Shown here: positions 21,685-33,315 of the stretch, one piece after another | Layout: the number at the start of each line of letters is the position of its first letter | Position numbering within the stretch: the stretch's first letter is position 1 | NCBI GenBank assembly: GCA_000697355.1 | Contig: JNEN01001282.1 | Span: forward strand, 155,229-219,228 | Origin: Syncephalastrum monosporum B8922 | Taxonomy: Eukaryota; Mucoromycota; Mucoromycetes; Mucorales; Syncephalastraceae | DNA length: 64,000 nucleotides | Direction of reading: 5' to 3' | Notes under the pieces: model-generated | Told to the model about the DNA's origin: nothing | Databases searched by the model: none | The model's input: the letters and a program-made list of their open reading frames with translations, nothing else | Made by a program: the position numbers and the translations under genes

Positions 21685-23881
21685 CTATTTTTTTTTTTTT
21701 TGTTCGGTGAGTCGCCCTGACACAATCGGTACACGCCACAACTTACATCGCCATTCTTGGATAGACGCCAGTAGCCAATTCTCACCGACCACCATCTTGT
21801 CTGTCCGAATTCGTTTTTTGCTGATCACAATATCAGCTTGATCCAGTGAATCGACTAGTTTTCCGCCCGCTTTGGTCACGAGATATTGGATAGACGCGGC
21901 TGGCAAAAGCGTGGGGCCCAAAAAGATATGCAAATTAGACGGTAAAAGTGGAACACGAGCGAGCGCGGCTTCTAAGCGCGGGAACCAGTCCGTTGCGAGG
22001 TATGCATCTTCTGATACAAAGTGGCCGGCATGGTCGCTATCCAAAATCCAGGCCGGTTTCACCAAGTACGCGCCATTCAGTAAACCACGAACAACTGAAT
22101 CCGTGCGTCGATTGCCACCCACTGATATAGACACGAAGAAGAGTTTAGCGAGACCTGACATGCATGACAAGAAAGAATAGCAAAAAGTTACCTATGACAT
22201 GAGTCGTTGTGTCATCCACACTAAAGATGCTAGAAGTAAGTATTCCTCCGTCTCCAAAAGCCTTCTCGGCACACATACCTGCTGCTGAGTGTACAGTGAT
22301 CTAAACGTCCGATAATATCAGTGACCTGTTTGCGTTTTGCATCGGGTAGACTCGTCATGACAATCTTTTTCTGTCTTGTGACGGGCAATGGTGGAGGTGA
22401 CGGCGGTGATGGTGCTGTTGTGGTAGATGATGCGGATGCTGCAACATTTGCTTCAGATGAGTCGTCTAGAGATCGTGCAGAGGGTCCGAGCGATCTGCGT
22501 TTCCGTCGCAGTAAGGGTTGTTTCTCTGAGGGAGGGAGCCGTGCTAGCTTGGTAGCGGCTTCCGCGTTGCCAACAAAAAAGTCGGCTTTGATGCGCTGGC
22601 GAATTTTATTGGCGCGTTCGACGGCCTCGGGATCGACAGGGGCGCTCTTGAGTGCATGCGAGTGATGTGGACTGCTTTTACCGTTTGGATCGTCCGTGAG
22701 GTCGACGAAGGCCGAGTCATTCCCGGCTGCTACGTCCTCTCTGAGGACCTGACGATTCTCGAGGTCGTCGTGGTCAGATGCAGGGTCGATGCCACGCGTC
22801 TTGTCCTGCACGTGGAAGGTTTCCCGCATCTTCCGTTTGGCTGCTGCCGACGTGGAGCGTGCAGGCATTGAATGGCGGGGCGGTCTGTCAGGAAAGCGAG
22901 GACCGATGCTGGAAGCGCGCTGTCGTTTTGGCTTGGGTTTGACATCGGAGCCGGCCGAGGATGATTCAGGGGTGAGTGCTTCGACTTTACCAGGATCCAT
23001 TGATTTCCGTCGTTTTTTGTTGGCCATCATGAGCCCCTGAGGTCCCTCGATGGCAAAGTCAGATTCGTCGAACCGTCGTCCTTCGCGTTTGCACCTATAA
23101 AAGAGTGGAATCGGTCGGATGGAGGGAAGGATACGCTATTTTTTTTGTCTTTACCGAGTGATCCAGAGGAGATTGACAACATGAATCTTCTTGCCCAAGG
23201 CCTTACGTAGGGTTGCGGGTGAGCCGTTTTTAAATACAAGATGTGTAACTGAATCTATCACATGCATGAATTCGTTTGTGGCACAGTCAAAGCAACAACG
23301 GGAACGTCTCATTATGTTTGTACGTACCTGCGATCGTTTTCCTCGTCTGCAAAGGAAAGCGTAGATGGGAAGAAAATAAGGGTGAGGTGAGAGCCAATAC
23401 GAGAAATGATACCGTACCTTTGCGCCCATGGAATGCAAGGCGTGCTCGAAGTTTTGTGATACGTCGTCTCCGTCCTCGGTTCTACTCGGGGCAAGGTATA
23501 TGAAGAAGGTGAGAAGGACGACAAAGGGAAGTGCATTGCAGCAGCATACCGAATATCCAAGCAGGCAATGACACCCCTAAGAATCTGACTGGGATCTTGC
23601 GGAGGAGGGGAGGGTGAATGTGCGTTGGCTGAATGAGAAGAGTCGATGGCAGGATCTTTGAATCGGGCGGTGGGTAGGGTAATGGCAGGGGGAGTCGACT
23701 GGCGTTCTGGCCTTTGACGAAAGAAGGAGGTGAGCTGCTGCTGCTTGAGCTGTAAAGGTGCTACGTCTTGTTGGGCTGGGCGATGGCCTTTGAGTTGTCG
23801 AAAGCTCCTGCGACGGGTATTCGGCAGGGATGGTCGCGAATTGCTATGGTCACTGCGCTGATCGTCAAATAAAGAGCTCAT
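21685..23881 (-). CDS. MCPH1: Microcephalin (MCPH1)-like protein with three BRCT domains
   Basis: Exons (minus): 23881-23550, 23481-23418, 23346-23328, 23254-23155, 23094-22279, 22220-22192, 22121-21685; 598 residues. A disordered N-terminus precedes BRCT1 (RGVIACLDIR, then HSMGAK, VTHLVFKNGSPATL, VVNLLWI and CKREGRRFDESDF), which matches the microcephalin N-terminal BRCT closely. A basic, low-complexity linker of about 230 residues separates it from a C-terminal BRCT pair (KIVMTSLPDAKRKQV, DDTTTHVI, GAYLVKPAWILDS, then ADIVISKK and VGENWLLASI). In animals MCPH1 reads phosphorylated H2AX through the C-terminal pair and controls chromosome condensation. Nuclear DNA-damage signalling is therefore the likely role. 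One exon is only 19 nt. The reading frame ends in Lys codons from a poly-A run. Confidence 0.82.
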
Positions 23882-24242
23882 TTTGAAGAAAGGAACGAAG
23901 AAAAGGGTAAGGTAGAGCAAATGACTACAAGGATTATGAAAGTGACCACGGCAATGAACAAAGCTACAAGACAAAGCTTTTGAGACGCGAATAAAATGTA
24001 GGCTCAATCATTGCGCTCGCTCTTTCAATTTCTTCGTCACACCATGAACATGACAACAATGATACTGACATAAAGCCTCCCTCATTGTATTGCACACGTC
24101 TCTTAATTCAGTCTGTCACTTGTGCTCTCCCATCATTTAACCATGTGTATCTGCAGTCTCTTCTTGGTTATTTTTTTTAAAGCATTACTGTGATATTTAT
24201 TATCGAAAAAAGATAAAGTTTCCCATCAGAACACAAAAGCAT
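23882..24242. other. Short spacer between BRCT gene and TCTP
   Basis: About 360 bp containing the promoter side of the BRCT gene and the TCTP 3' untranslated region. No gene is seen. Confidence 0.5.
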
Positions 24243-25029
24243 TTACTACGACAAGAGATATTAGTATTTGCTGAAGACACACGATTGTTATTATGATTGT
24301 ATGACTTACCAGCTTCTGGGTCTTGAGACCATCCTTGAAGAAGGTGAAGAAGGGGGTGACACCATCCTCACGGTAGTTGAGAAGAGCAACCATGCCATCG
24401 GGGTCCATGCTCTCGCCAATGTAGAACTCGTAGTCCTTGAAGTTGGCGATGATCTTCTTGACGAAAGTAGCAGCCTGCTTCTCGAAGACGGGAACACGCT
24501 CGGGGTTGCTCTCCTGAAGCTTGGCCTTGATAGCCTTCATGTAGCCCTTGATATAGGTCATGTACGACTTCTTGTCGAAGGAGGTGGCGGTAAGACGCGA
24601 GGTGTGCACAAGGTTGATCACGCTCTCAGTGGTGCTCTCAACACCCTCATCACCACCCTCGGCCGAAGGGTTGGCACCAATATCGATGTTGTCATCACCG
24701 CCAACTTGGATCATCTATTTGACGCCGTCAGTTTCCGTACTTCTCTCCCGCCTTTACGTCTCACACCGATTCTTACCTTACAGTCGACCTCGTAGGCAAT
24801 GTCATCGACCTCCTTGACGGGCTATAAGGAAATACTGGTTAGGATGGCGTTACATCGAGAATGCATTCAGCCGCGCATTCAACTCACGTAGGCATCAGAG
24901 AACAGCTCGTCACCTGGAAAATAAACGAGAGAAAATTAACAACTTGCATTGAGCGGATAGTAGGATGGATGGATAAGGATATGGATGGATGGATAGCTTA
25001 CCAGAGATGATATCCTCGTACAACAACAT
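24243..25029 (-). CDS. TMA19: Translationally controlled tumour protein (TCTP)
   Basis: Exons (minus): 25029-25002, 24913-24888, 24821-24777, 24714-24310, 24245-24243; 168 residues, normal family length. Signature TCTP1 is seen as IGANPSAEGGDE near residue 46 and TCTP2 as YEFYIGESMDPDGMVALLNY near residue 128. TCTP binds ribosomes and eEF1A/B factors and acts in growth control and stress protection in cytoplasm and mitochondria. The last exon as drawn is just the stop codon: the branch-like ACTAAT lies 14 nt before the CGTAG acceptor and inside any alternative exon starting at the upstream CAG. If that upstream acceptor were used, the protein would gain a 14-residue hydrophobic tail. If the last intron were not spliced, a 27-residue tail would follow. 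Confidence 0.93.
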
Positions 25030-25635
25030 TATGGATCAAGAGAGATGGATGGGGTTGAAAGGAAAGAACAGCAATGACAGGCGCGTTGCCTTGAGATCAA
25101 TGGCGGAGCTGTGTTTCGCTTCGTTAACCAATCATATTGCAAAAACTCAACATGGAGAGCCAATGGGATGCATAAAAGTTACCACCCCTCGTTCTGCTCC
25201 CACTCACGCGTTGCACATGCACCGGTTTTAAATGGACTCTGTTATGGCTAGATAGACAGTCTCTCTTTCCTTTACTTAAAGGCACATACGGCAAAGCCCA
25301 TCCATCTCAATGTTCTCGCCAATACATACCAAGAATAGTTTCCATTGTGCAGCCAAAGCATTTCTCTGTTCATGCAATAAGCGAGCTTCCTTTTTATAAG
25401 TAGCAAAAGTAAGGGATCCTCTGTTCGCCCGCGTGTGCAGCCAAACGCCTACTGAAAGATTAGAAGTCTAGCAGACAGTTATCAATAGAATCTTTCCAGA
25501 AAATCGAATGATGCCTTTTTGTGGTCATGGCTTCTTTCAAGGACCGAAATGGAAAAGCAGTGGGGCCCAAATTTAGCGTGCGTTCCAGAAGGTTAGCTGC
25601 GTCTTGGCATTCCATTATCTTCTCTTCTTGACCTG
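25030..25635. promoter_or_regulatory. Bidirectional promoter region of TCTP and the TM9 gene
   Basis: The two divergent start codons are 606 bp apart with no gene between them. No clear TATA box was identified for either side; the region contains dispersed pyrimidine tracts. Shared regulation is possible but not shown. Confidence 0.45.
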
Positions 25636-27873
25636 ATGAGATCATTAAAAACCACTTCTGCCTTGGTACTCCTTGGCTTGAGTGCTTCCATCACAAACGC
25701 CTTCTATCTTCCTGGCGTCGCTCCACACGACTACGAAGACGGCGAAAATGTACCGCTTTATGTCAACAGTCTGACACCCTTGCCCAACAGTCAACTGAAA
25801 TCTGTTGTCAGTTACGACTACTACGATCCTCGATTCCACTTTTGTCAGCCGGAAGGCGGTCCGCGTGAACAAGCGGAAAGCCTGGGCAGTATCCTCTTTG
25901 GTGATCGCATCTTTACCTCGGACTTCCAGGTACAGCAAACAGCCTGCGCATAAACAGAAGGCACGCCCACTGACTTCCTATATGCGTAGCTTTTTATGGG
26001 CAAAGATGAGTCCTGCAAACGCCTGTGTATTACGGAAGCTATTCCGAAACCCGACGCCGACTTTATCAACCAGTGCATTGCCGACGACTACGCTCTGAAC
26101 TTCGTTGTCGACGGTCTTCCTGCTGCACACATCACTACCGACGAGCACACCAACGAGGAGTACTACAGTATTGGCTTCCGCCTCGGTGATCCTGCCACCG
26201 GCTCGATTGCCCCTTCGCTCAATAACCACTATGAAATTAACATTGACTACCATGAGCGCCCAGACAACAAGAAGCGCGTGGTGGGTGTCGTTGTCCGTCC
26301 TTACAGCCGCAACACGGAAGTAGATGACGAGGGCAAGCCCATCTGTGAAGCAGACGACACGCCCTTCCGTCTGGATGCTGATAAGAAGAACGTTGTTTAC
26401 ACCTACAGTGTGCATTGGCGTGTAAGTGTCGCTGCGAAGCTATCCATTTTGCAGGATAGCTCATCTGAGTGCTAGGTATCCTCCACCGCTTGGGCTACGC
26501 GTTGGGACAACTATCTCCATGTCCTCGATCCTTCCATTCATTGGTTCTCGCTTGTCAACTCAATCGTCATTGTTCTCTTTTTGACCGGCATGGTCGCCAT
26601 GATTCTTTTGCGCGCTTTGCACAAAGATATCTCGCGCTATAATGCCGTTGACGCTGAAGTAAGTTAGGAGCAGGCATCTGTCATGTATATCTCTCCATCT
26701 ACGGTCTGGACTCATATCGTACAAACAGGAGGATGTCCAGGAAGATTACGGATGGAAACTGGTCCACGGCGACGTCTTCCGTCCTCCGACTCGTCCCATG
26801 TTACTCTCCGTCCTTGTCGGTAGCGGTGCGCAATTAATTGCTATGGCTGCTTTAACACTGGGTAAATCACCATCGATGCAGTTCATTATTGTCCAATAGT
26901 ACTGACCGTCTATAGTCTTTGCCGTACTCGGTTTCTTGTCACCTTCCAACCGTGGCGCGCTTGCCACTGTCATGATTATCTTCTTTATGGCGTTCAGCTG
27001 CATTGCTGGATATGTCTCGGCTCGTCTGTACAAGATGAATGGCGGTGAGGCCTGGAAGGCTAACATTGCCCTGACCGCCAGTCTGTTGCCAAGGTAGTAA
27101 GATGTCGCAACTGCAGTGTGACCATAGGTCAACTCACATGGTTTGATTCAGTGTAATTGCCGGTACCTTGTTTGTGCTCAACTTCTTCCTGATCGGCATG
27201 AAAGCGTCTGGCGCCGTCCCCTTTGGTACGATGGTTGCCATCGTCAGCATCTGGTTCTTGATTGCCTTGCCTCTGAGCGTTGTGGGCTCCTACTTTGGCT
27301 TCCGCAGACCGCGCATCGAACACCCAGTGCGCACTAACCAGATCCCGCGCCAAGTGCCTGACCAGCCTATCTATCTGCGCAGCATTCCCTCTATCTTTAT
27401 GGGGGGTATCCTTCCCTTTGGTGCCATCTTCATTGAGCTTTACTTTATCATGAACAGCATCTGGTTCCATCGTATCTACTACGGCATCGGCTTCCTTTTC
27501 CTTGTTTTCGTGGTGCTGCTGCTCACTTGCTCGCAGGTGACCATTTTGCTATGCTACTTCCACCTGTGCTCGGAGGACTATCGGTGGTCGTGGCGCGCCT
27601 TCTTTACATCGGGTGCGGGTGGTCTCTATGTCTTCCTCTATTCGGCCTTGTATTATTTTACCAGACTGGACATCAACAGCTTCTCGAGCATGATGCTTTA
27701 TTTTGGATACTCTGGCGTCATTTCTCTACTTTTCGGTCTGCTGACAGGTAATATGTTTGGCATAGTCTGTCGGCGAACATTCGCTTACCTAGGGGTTTCT
27801 ATTAGGTGCGGTGGGCTACTTAAGCTGCCTCTACTTCCTGCACAAGATCTTTTCAAGCATCAAGGTCGACTAA
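25636..27873 (+). CDS. Transmembrane 9 superfamily (EMP70/TM9SF) protein
   Basis: Exons 25636-25929, 25990-26421, 26476-26658, 26729-26861, 26916-27093, 27152-27747, 27806-27873; 627 residues. A signal peptide (about 1-22) is followed by [28 protein letters not shown] family opening (residues 23 on), a large lumenal domain to about residue 255 including the SVHWR/W-x-x-RWDNYL junction, then nine hydrophobic helices. The C-terminus reads KIFSSIKVD, containing the K-x-D type signal known for COPI retention of TM9 proteins in Golgi/endosomal membranes. TM9 proteins assist sorting of transmembrane cargo and, in yeast, copper handling and adhesion. Length fits the family (about 600-670). Six introns of 53-70 nt keep phase throughout. 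Confidence 0.93.
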
Positions 27874-28591
27874 AGATACATATCACCATTATCTTAGTAG
27901 GCGCATACATTCAATCTAATGACTTCTTTTGAGCAGTACTGCTAATACATTAAATACATGTTATCACAAGCCGTATTCAGATACTCTTTCTTTACTGACC
28001 TCTACTGCTCAGTTCAATCAAACATCGAATGTGTCACAGCTGTGGGTCAGCTTAGTATCCTTTCCCCTTTTGATTTCGTGTTTCCTGGGATCCTTTCTTG
28101 AGCTTCTTCTGCCGCGTTTAATGAGATGTCCGCGCAAATCAAAAGTTTCAAAGCAAGACAGATAATGCAAAAACAAATCTGACCAGTCTTATAATGCAGT
28201 CATCAGGAACAATGAAGATAAACATATAATGCAATTAAAATGGTGAAAAAAAAAGAACAAGGAAACGAAGATAGAGCATAAAGAAATAATTATGCTCTCA
28301 TGTTCATCAATATTCAAATTAATCTGAAGGATCAAAACATCCTGAATACACAGTCAATTAATGTTACCGTACTGTATGTATATTTGATGCGAAAGTCTCA
28401 ACACTGCCAATACACATTTGTACGTCAAGCATAAGTGTGTGTCCCAGAAAGGCGCCATTTCGAGCTCCGTAAATTAAGACAAACTAAAAATAGTGTGTTG
28501 TTCTCTGGATGGGACGAGGTACTGACTGTCTGTTACTTCTGTCCCCTCTCCTTTCCTTACACACACCAACACCCAGTACCTTCAATTCGCC
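27874..28591. other. Intergenic region upstream of the S41 peptidase gene
   Basis: 718 bp with the TM9 3' untranslated region and the AT-rich promoter of the peptidase gene. A CT-rich stretch at about 28530-28560 precedes the peptidase start codon. No gene is seen. Confidence 0.5.
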
Positions 28592-30662
28592 ATGCAGCTG
28601 CCTCGTAACCTGCGGTCTACTGCGGGTTACCGGCTGTCCACCGCCGTGGCCCTCCTTCTTGGGTCCGCCATCACCGTCGCTGCTGCTGCAAAGGACCCCT
28701 GTGCCGCCATCGCAGGCAAATCCATTGCAACCTTTAGCGAAGCCAAAGAATGTCTCGACCACTTTCCTTTCAACCAAACCACTGCCAAACAGACCCTAGA
28801 CACCGTCCGAAAAGTGGTCAACGAGCTTTATGTCTTCAACGTATGTCCTGTTAAACGTCTGCCATCACCCGACCTAAAACGTGCCTCGTTTCTCGCATGT
28901 AGGAAATTGCTGCTTCTCCACCCGAGATTGAGGGCTTGTCTGTCGTGCCTGTCAACGTTTCTCAGGGTCTCAATGTTATCGAGCGTGAAAAGTGGACTTC
29001 TGACCGTGCCTTCCAGGACGCGGTTGCCCTTGTTTTGGACAAGGTTGAAGACGCTCACTTGGTACGACTTTGAAAAGTTTTTTATGATCTCGTTACTTAC
29101 TCTTTTTTCAATAGGTCTATTCGCCCTTCTGCTATCGCCAGTTCATCTTTTGGCAGCCCATTCAGCTCAACTCGCTGGTCCGCAACGGTCGTACTGTCAT
29201 CAACGTTGCCTACGTCAAAGACGACATCTGGTCCGAGGCACAGACTTCGTGGGCTGGCTGCGAGGTGACCCACATCGACGATCGCGAGGCCCTCGACATG
29301 GTTGTCGATTATGCTGTCAACAACAACGGCGAGAGCAAAGACGTCAACACCTGTTTCAACAATATCATGAACACAAAGAGCTATTTCCACGGCTGGGATG
29401 ACGGCGCAGATGATCTCGGCTACCATCGTTTCCTGCCCGCCCAGGAGACTCACTCTTACACGCTGCGTTGTCCCAAGAACGGCACCAAGTCGACCGACGA
29501 GCAATATGACGCCCCGTTCACGGTTCATGTACCTTGGGTTGCTCAGGTTCCCCAGGGCTTCAACGATGCTGACTCATACTGGTCCAACTATTGCGAATCG
29601 CATGCGTCCAAATTCTCTAAACGCAATGGCGAAGAGAGCTTCCAGCTTGTTGATGAAGAGCTCAAGAAAATCCACGAAGGTCAGGCCTTTGATCTGGCCA
29701 TCGATGCTGCAGGAGAGAGCACGGGTCGCTACGCCGAGTTTATTCCGCTCGACGGCGAAAACGAAAAGGTCGGCGTTATTGATATCCAGAGTTTCTCCAT
29801 CACTCCTGCCGACCGAGACGAGTTCCTCAGCAACTTCACGGCCGGCCTCAAGGACTTTGAGAACCGCGGTATCGAAAAGATCATTCTCGATCTGTCCCAG
29901 AACGGCGGTGGCGATGCCTGCGCCGGTGAATTCATCATCGATAGCTTCTTTGGTAGCACACCTGACTACCCGTCTGATGTCAAGTACTCCCCCTTCATGG
30001 AGCGTGTCATTAAGAAAGCCTATGAAGTCAAGTCGACCAAGTGGTACGACTACCGTCCCATGGACAAGAAGTACGACGGCTCTGAGTGGTTCACCAAGAC
30101 GGTCAAGGAGACCCGTGGCAAGGAGCAGGTGGAATTCTCCCAACCCATCACGCTCAGTTGCGACAACTGGAGCAATGGTGCCAAGCCTTACAACAACACG
30201 CGCTGGAAAGGCTCGGATGTCCTGATTCTGTCGGATGGCCGCTGTGGCTCGACGTGTGCCATTGTCGCGTCGCGTTTGCACCTGTCGCATGATGTGCCCG
30301 CCATGGGTCTGGGCGGTATCCGCGGCAACCGTATGCAATTCGCCTCCTTCCCGGGCGGTGAGAGCGATCGTCTGTCTGGCTTCCTGATGGACTTGGCCAG
30401 TCTGGGTCTCCAGGACGACCCTGATGCTCCTCAGCCTTTCCCAGAGCGCGCCGACATGGGCTGGACGTTCCGGGAGGTGTACCGACCCCTGCCCGACGAA
30501 GCCGACATGGGCAAGTCCGAATACCTGCTCGAGTACACCGTCAATAACGCCGACTGCCGTCTCTACTTCAACGACGAGAACGCTGATAGCGTTCAGAATG
30601 TGTGGAAGCAGGCCGCGCAGATTGTTCGCAAGGGCGAGTGTCCACTTCAGAAAGACAACTAA
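28592..30662 (+). CDS. Secreted serine peptidase of the S41 (CPAF-like/tail-specific protease) family
   Basis: Exons 28592-28840, 28903-29061, 29115-30662; 651 residues. An N-terminal hydrophobic signal (about residues 12-34, STAVALLLGSAITVAAAA) is followed by a Cys-containing secreted N-domain. The catalytic domain shows VGVIDIQSFSITPADRDEFL, then the ILDLSQNGGGDACAG strand-loop typical of the S41 fold, and SDGRCGSTCAIVASRL, where the Ser before Thr-Cys is the expected nucleophile. Several N-x-S/T sequons and paired Cys support secretion. Fungal relatives are poorly characterised extracellular or cell-wall peptidases. Substrate is unknown. The Met at 28592 is preferred because it gives the signal peptide. 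Confidence 0.85.
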
Positions 30663-31078
30663 ATAACAAACAAGTAGCAGTTAGAATACACAGACGCCAT
30701 ATCGTTTTTCCTTTTTCCCGCTTCACGTTCTCTTCCCTTTTTATCACCAGCCACACCCTGTTTCTCTCTTTCTGTCTCTTGTATGAGTTTCTCTTTCCCA
30801 CTGTAAACTATATTTTAATGAAAATCATAAAAAATGCCCACACATACCCGGAAAGTATAGCTTTAGACTGCGTCATGTGACAGTCTGACTGATTTTCTCG
30901 TCGAAAGAAAATGCAAGGATTGATCGCAACCGGATCGCACCGCTGCACTGTCGAATCTCCGCAGATAACAATCAAGAACAACCGAAAATGACTCACATCC
31001 ATTCAGCGTCTGCCCCTTCACCATCTCTCTTTTTCTCTTCTTTACCCTTCTTTTTTTACCTTTCCTCCCCTCAAAAAG
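30663..31078. other. Spacer between peptidase and aspartate kinase genes
   Basis: 416 bp: peptidase 3' untranslated region (T/C-rich) and the aspartate-kinase promoter, which ends in a pyrimidine-rich leader around 31018-31070. No gene is seen. Confidence 0.5.
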
Positions 31079-32707
31079 ATGCCTCAGCTTGCGTCGCCTG
31101 CATCAGAAAAGCATAGCAACAACTCCAACCTGCCTTGGGTTGTGCAGAAATTTGGTGGCACTAGCGTTGGCAAGTTTCTTGAAAATATCGCTGAACAGGT
31201 TGTCAAGTATGTAATCCTTTGAGGCCATGAGCAAAAAAATATACACATATGCTACAAGAAATTAACATCAGTGATCCATAGGGAATCGCTCCATAGCAAC
31301 CGGGTGGTAGTAGTCTGCTCTGCGCGTAGTGGCGAGAATAAGCAGACCGGCACGACCAACCGCCTGATCCGTGCGGCCGACAATGCACTTCAGCCCGGAT
31401 CGAACGAATTTGTGCAGATCCTCGACGATCTGCTCCAAGACCATTTGCAGGTGGCGGATACCATGGTGCGGAATGAGGAGATCCGAGCTTCCCTTAAGAA
31501 GGACATTGAGCAAGAGTGTGTCAAACTGCGTTCATTTTTGGAAGCCGCGCAAATTATCAACGAAATCTCGCCGCGCTCCCGTGACATTATTATTGGCGTC
31601 GGTGAAAAGCTCTCGTGCCGCATCGTGGCTGCCGTCCTCCAGGACAGGGATGTCGATGCCACTTTTGTCTCGTTAGATAACATCGTCGACCGCGAGTTTG
31701 AGAGGCTCGATCAGCACTTTTACGATTATCTCGGTACCCGCATGGCTGAGGAGGTCGCCAAGTGCGGCCATAGCGTGCCCGTCATCACGGGTTTCTTCGG
31801 TATCGTCCCTGGCAGTCTCTTGTCCACCGTCGGCCGTGGTTACACCGACCTTTGCGCGGCGCTGACGGCCGTCGGCCTCGGTGCAGAGGAACTGCAGGTG
31901 TGGAAGGAGGTCGATGGTATCTTCACGGCCGATCCGCGCAAGGTCAAGTCGGCCCGTCTGCTGTCCATCATCACGCCCGAAGAAGCCTCCGAATTGACGT
32001 ACTACGGCTCAGAAGTGATCCACCCCTTCACAATGGAGCAGGTCATCCGAGCCCATATCCCTATCCGCATCAAGAATGTCGAGAACCCGCGCGGCGCTGG
32101 CACCGTTGTTTTCCCGGCTCCTGAAAGCGGTAAACGCGATGGCACCTCCACCCCGCCTCAGGTCCTGGCAGACAACGGTTATCATCTCGATCTGTCACGC
32201 AAGTATCCCACCGCCGTCACGATCAAGGATGGTGTCATTGTCCTAAACGTCCACTCCAACCGCAAGAGCGTGAGCCACGGCTTCTTTGCTACCATCTTCT
32301 CCACCCTCGATCGTTACGGTATCGTCGTCGATTTGATTTCGACTTCAGAGGTGCACGTTTCGATGGCGCTGGGCGCCGACAGCGGTGAGAAGGACCTGAT
32401 GCGAGTCATTGACGATCTCAAGTCCGTGGGCCGCGTGGATGTACTGCAAAACATGGCTATCTTGTCCCTTGTCGGCAAGCAAATGAAAAACATGGTTGGT
32501 ATTGCTGGTATGATGTTTACCACCCTCGCATCAGCCGGTGTCAACATCGAGATGATTTCTCAAGGCGCTTCCGAGATCAATATCTCGTGTGTCATTGAGG
32601 AAAAGATGGCTGTCGTAGCCATGAACGTTATCCACGATCAACTCCTCTCCAAACGCAGTGCTCTTATCTTACCTGCTGTCAAGTCCAGCGCCCTTCTCGT
32701 CGATTAG
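31079..32707 (+). CDS. HOM3: Aspartate kinase (Hom3-type)
   Basis: Exons 31079-31206 and 31282-32707; 517 residues (yeast Hom3 has 527). The kinase signature KFGGTSVG is at residues 24-31, followed by VVVVCSARSG, the GEKLSCRIVAAVL helix, GFFGIVPG and GRGYTDLCAAL, and the IFTADPRKVKSAR and ELTYYGSEVIHPFTMEQ blocks of the amino-acid-kinase fold. Two ACT regulatory domains fill the last ~140 residues (VVDLISTSEVHVSMAL and VNIEMISQGASEINISC). It phosphorylates L-aspartate as the first step to methionine, threonine and isoleucine in the cytosol. The ACT pair implies threonine feedback inhibition, by family knowledge. The first Met falls after a CT-rich leader. Confidence 0.96.
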
Positions 32708-33315
32708 ATACACAAGATTCCCTCTACTCCACTTTCGTCGTTCCCTTCTGCTCCTTCTAGTCCGTTATTTCATCTCCTAATTATGTTGTGCATTTCTTTC
32801 AATATACACTCTCTTCTGCATGCAATCATTGAGCACTCTCTGTAGGATCTTTTCGTTATTTTTCCTTGACATTTGGATAAACCCGGGACAGTGGCTCATC
32901 TTCATTGGATATGGACACTTTTATGGCTCTCTTATGGTGATTGCATGACATCTCATCTAATAGTAAAATCGTCTGAATACTTTGTATAGAAAGTATCATG
33001 ATGGTTCCTGGCGCCTATAAAAATTTTGCAATGACACTTATATGCGGCTACTGCATATGTTGGGCAACATGAGTTACGTTTGATGAGACGTGGTGGTTGT
33101 CTACGTGCCGTGGCGTCAGTTTCTCATCATATGCCCATAAGCATTTGGAAAAATTAGGGAAGGACAACTTAGAATGAACCCCCGTCATCTATACGACGAC
33201 GACATGACATGCCGAGGGCCCTTTATAAACAAAAACCTTTTTCAAGCAATTTATGGTAATAGCATCGTATTTTACCCTTTTTGGAACCACAAAGGGCTAA
33301 GGTAGAGTGGGGAGT
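32708..33315. other. Intergenic region downstream of aspartate kinase
   Basis: 608 bp between two convergent genes. It contains a TATA-like TTTATAAAC at about 33221-33229 with no gene found downstream of it on either strand. No coding region is supported. Confidence 0.45.

Noticed and set aside
24226..24309. Hydrophobic extension of TCTP read straight through the last donor
   Set aside because: A good GTAAGT donor and ACTAAT branch-like site show an intron; splicing gives the normal 168-residue length.
29574..30338. 254-codon minus-strand open frame
   Set aside because: Antisense to the S41 peptidase, which has a signal peptide and catalytic motifs in the sense frame.
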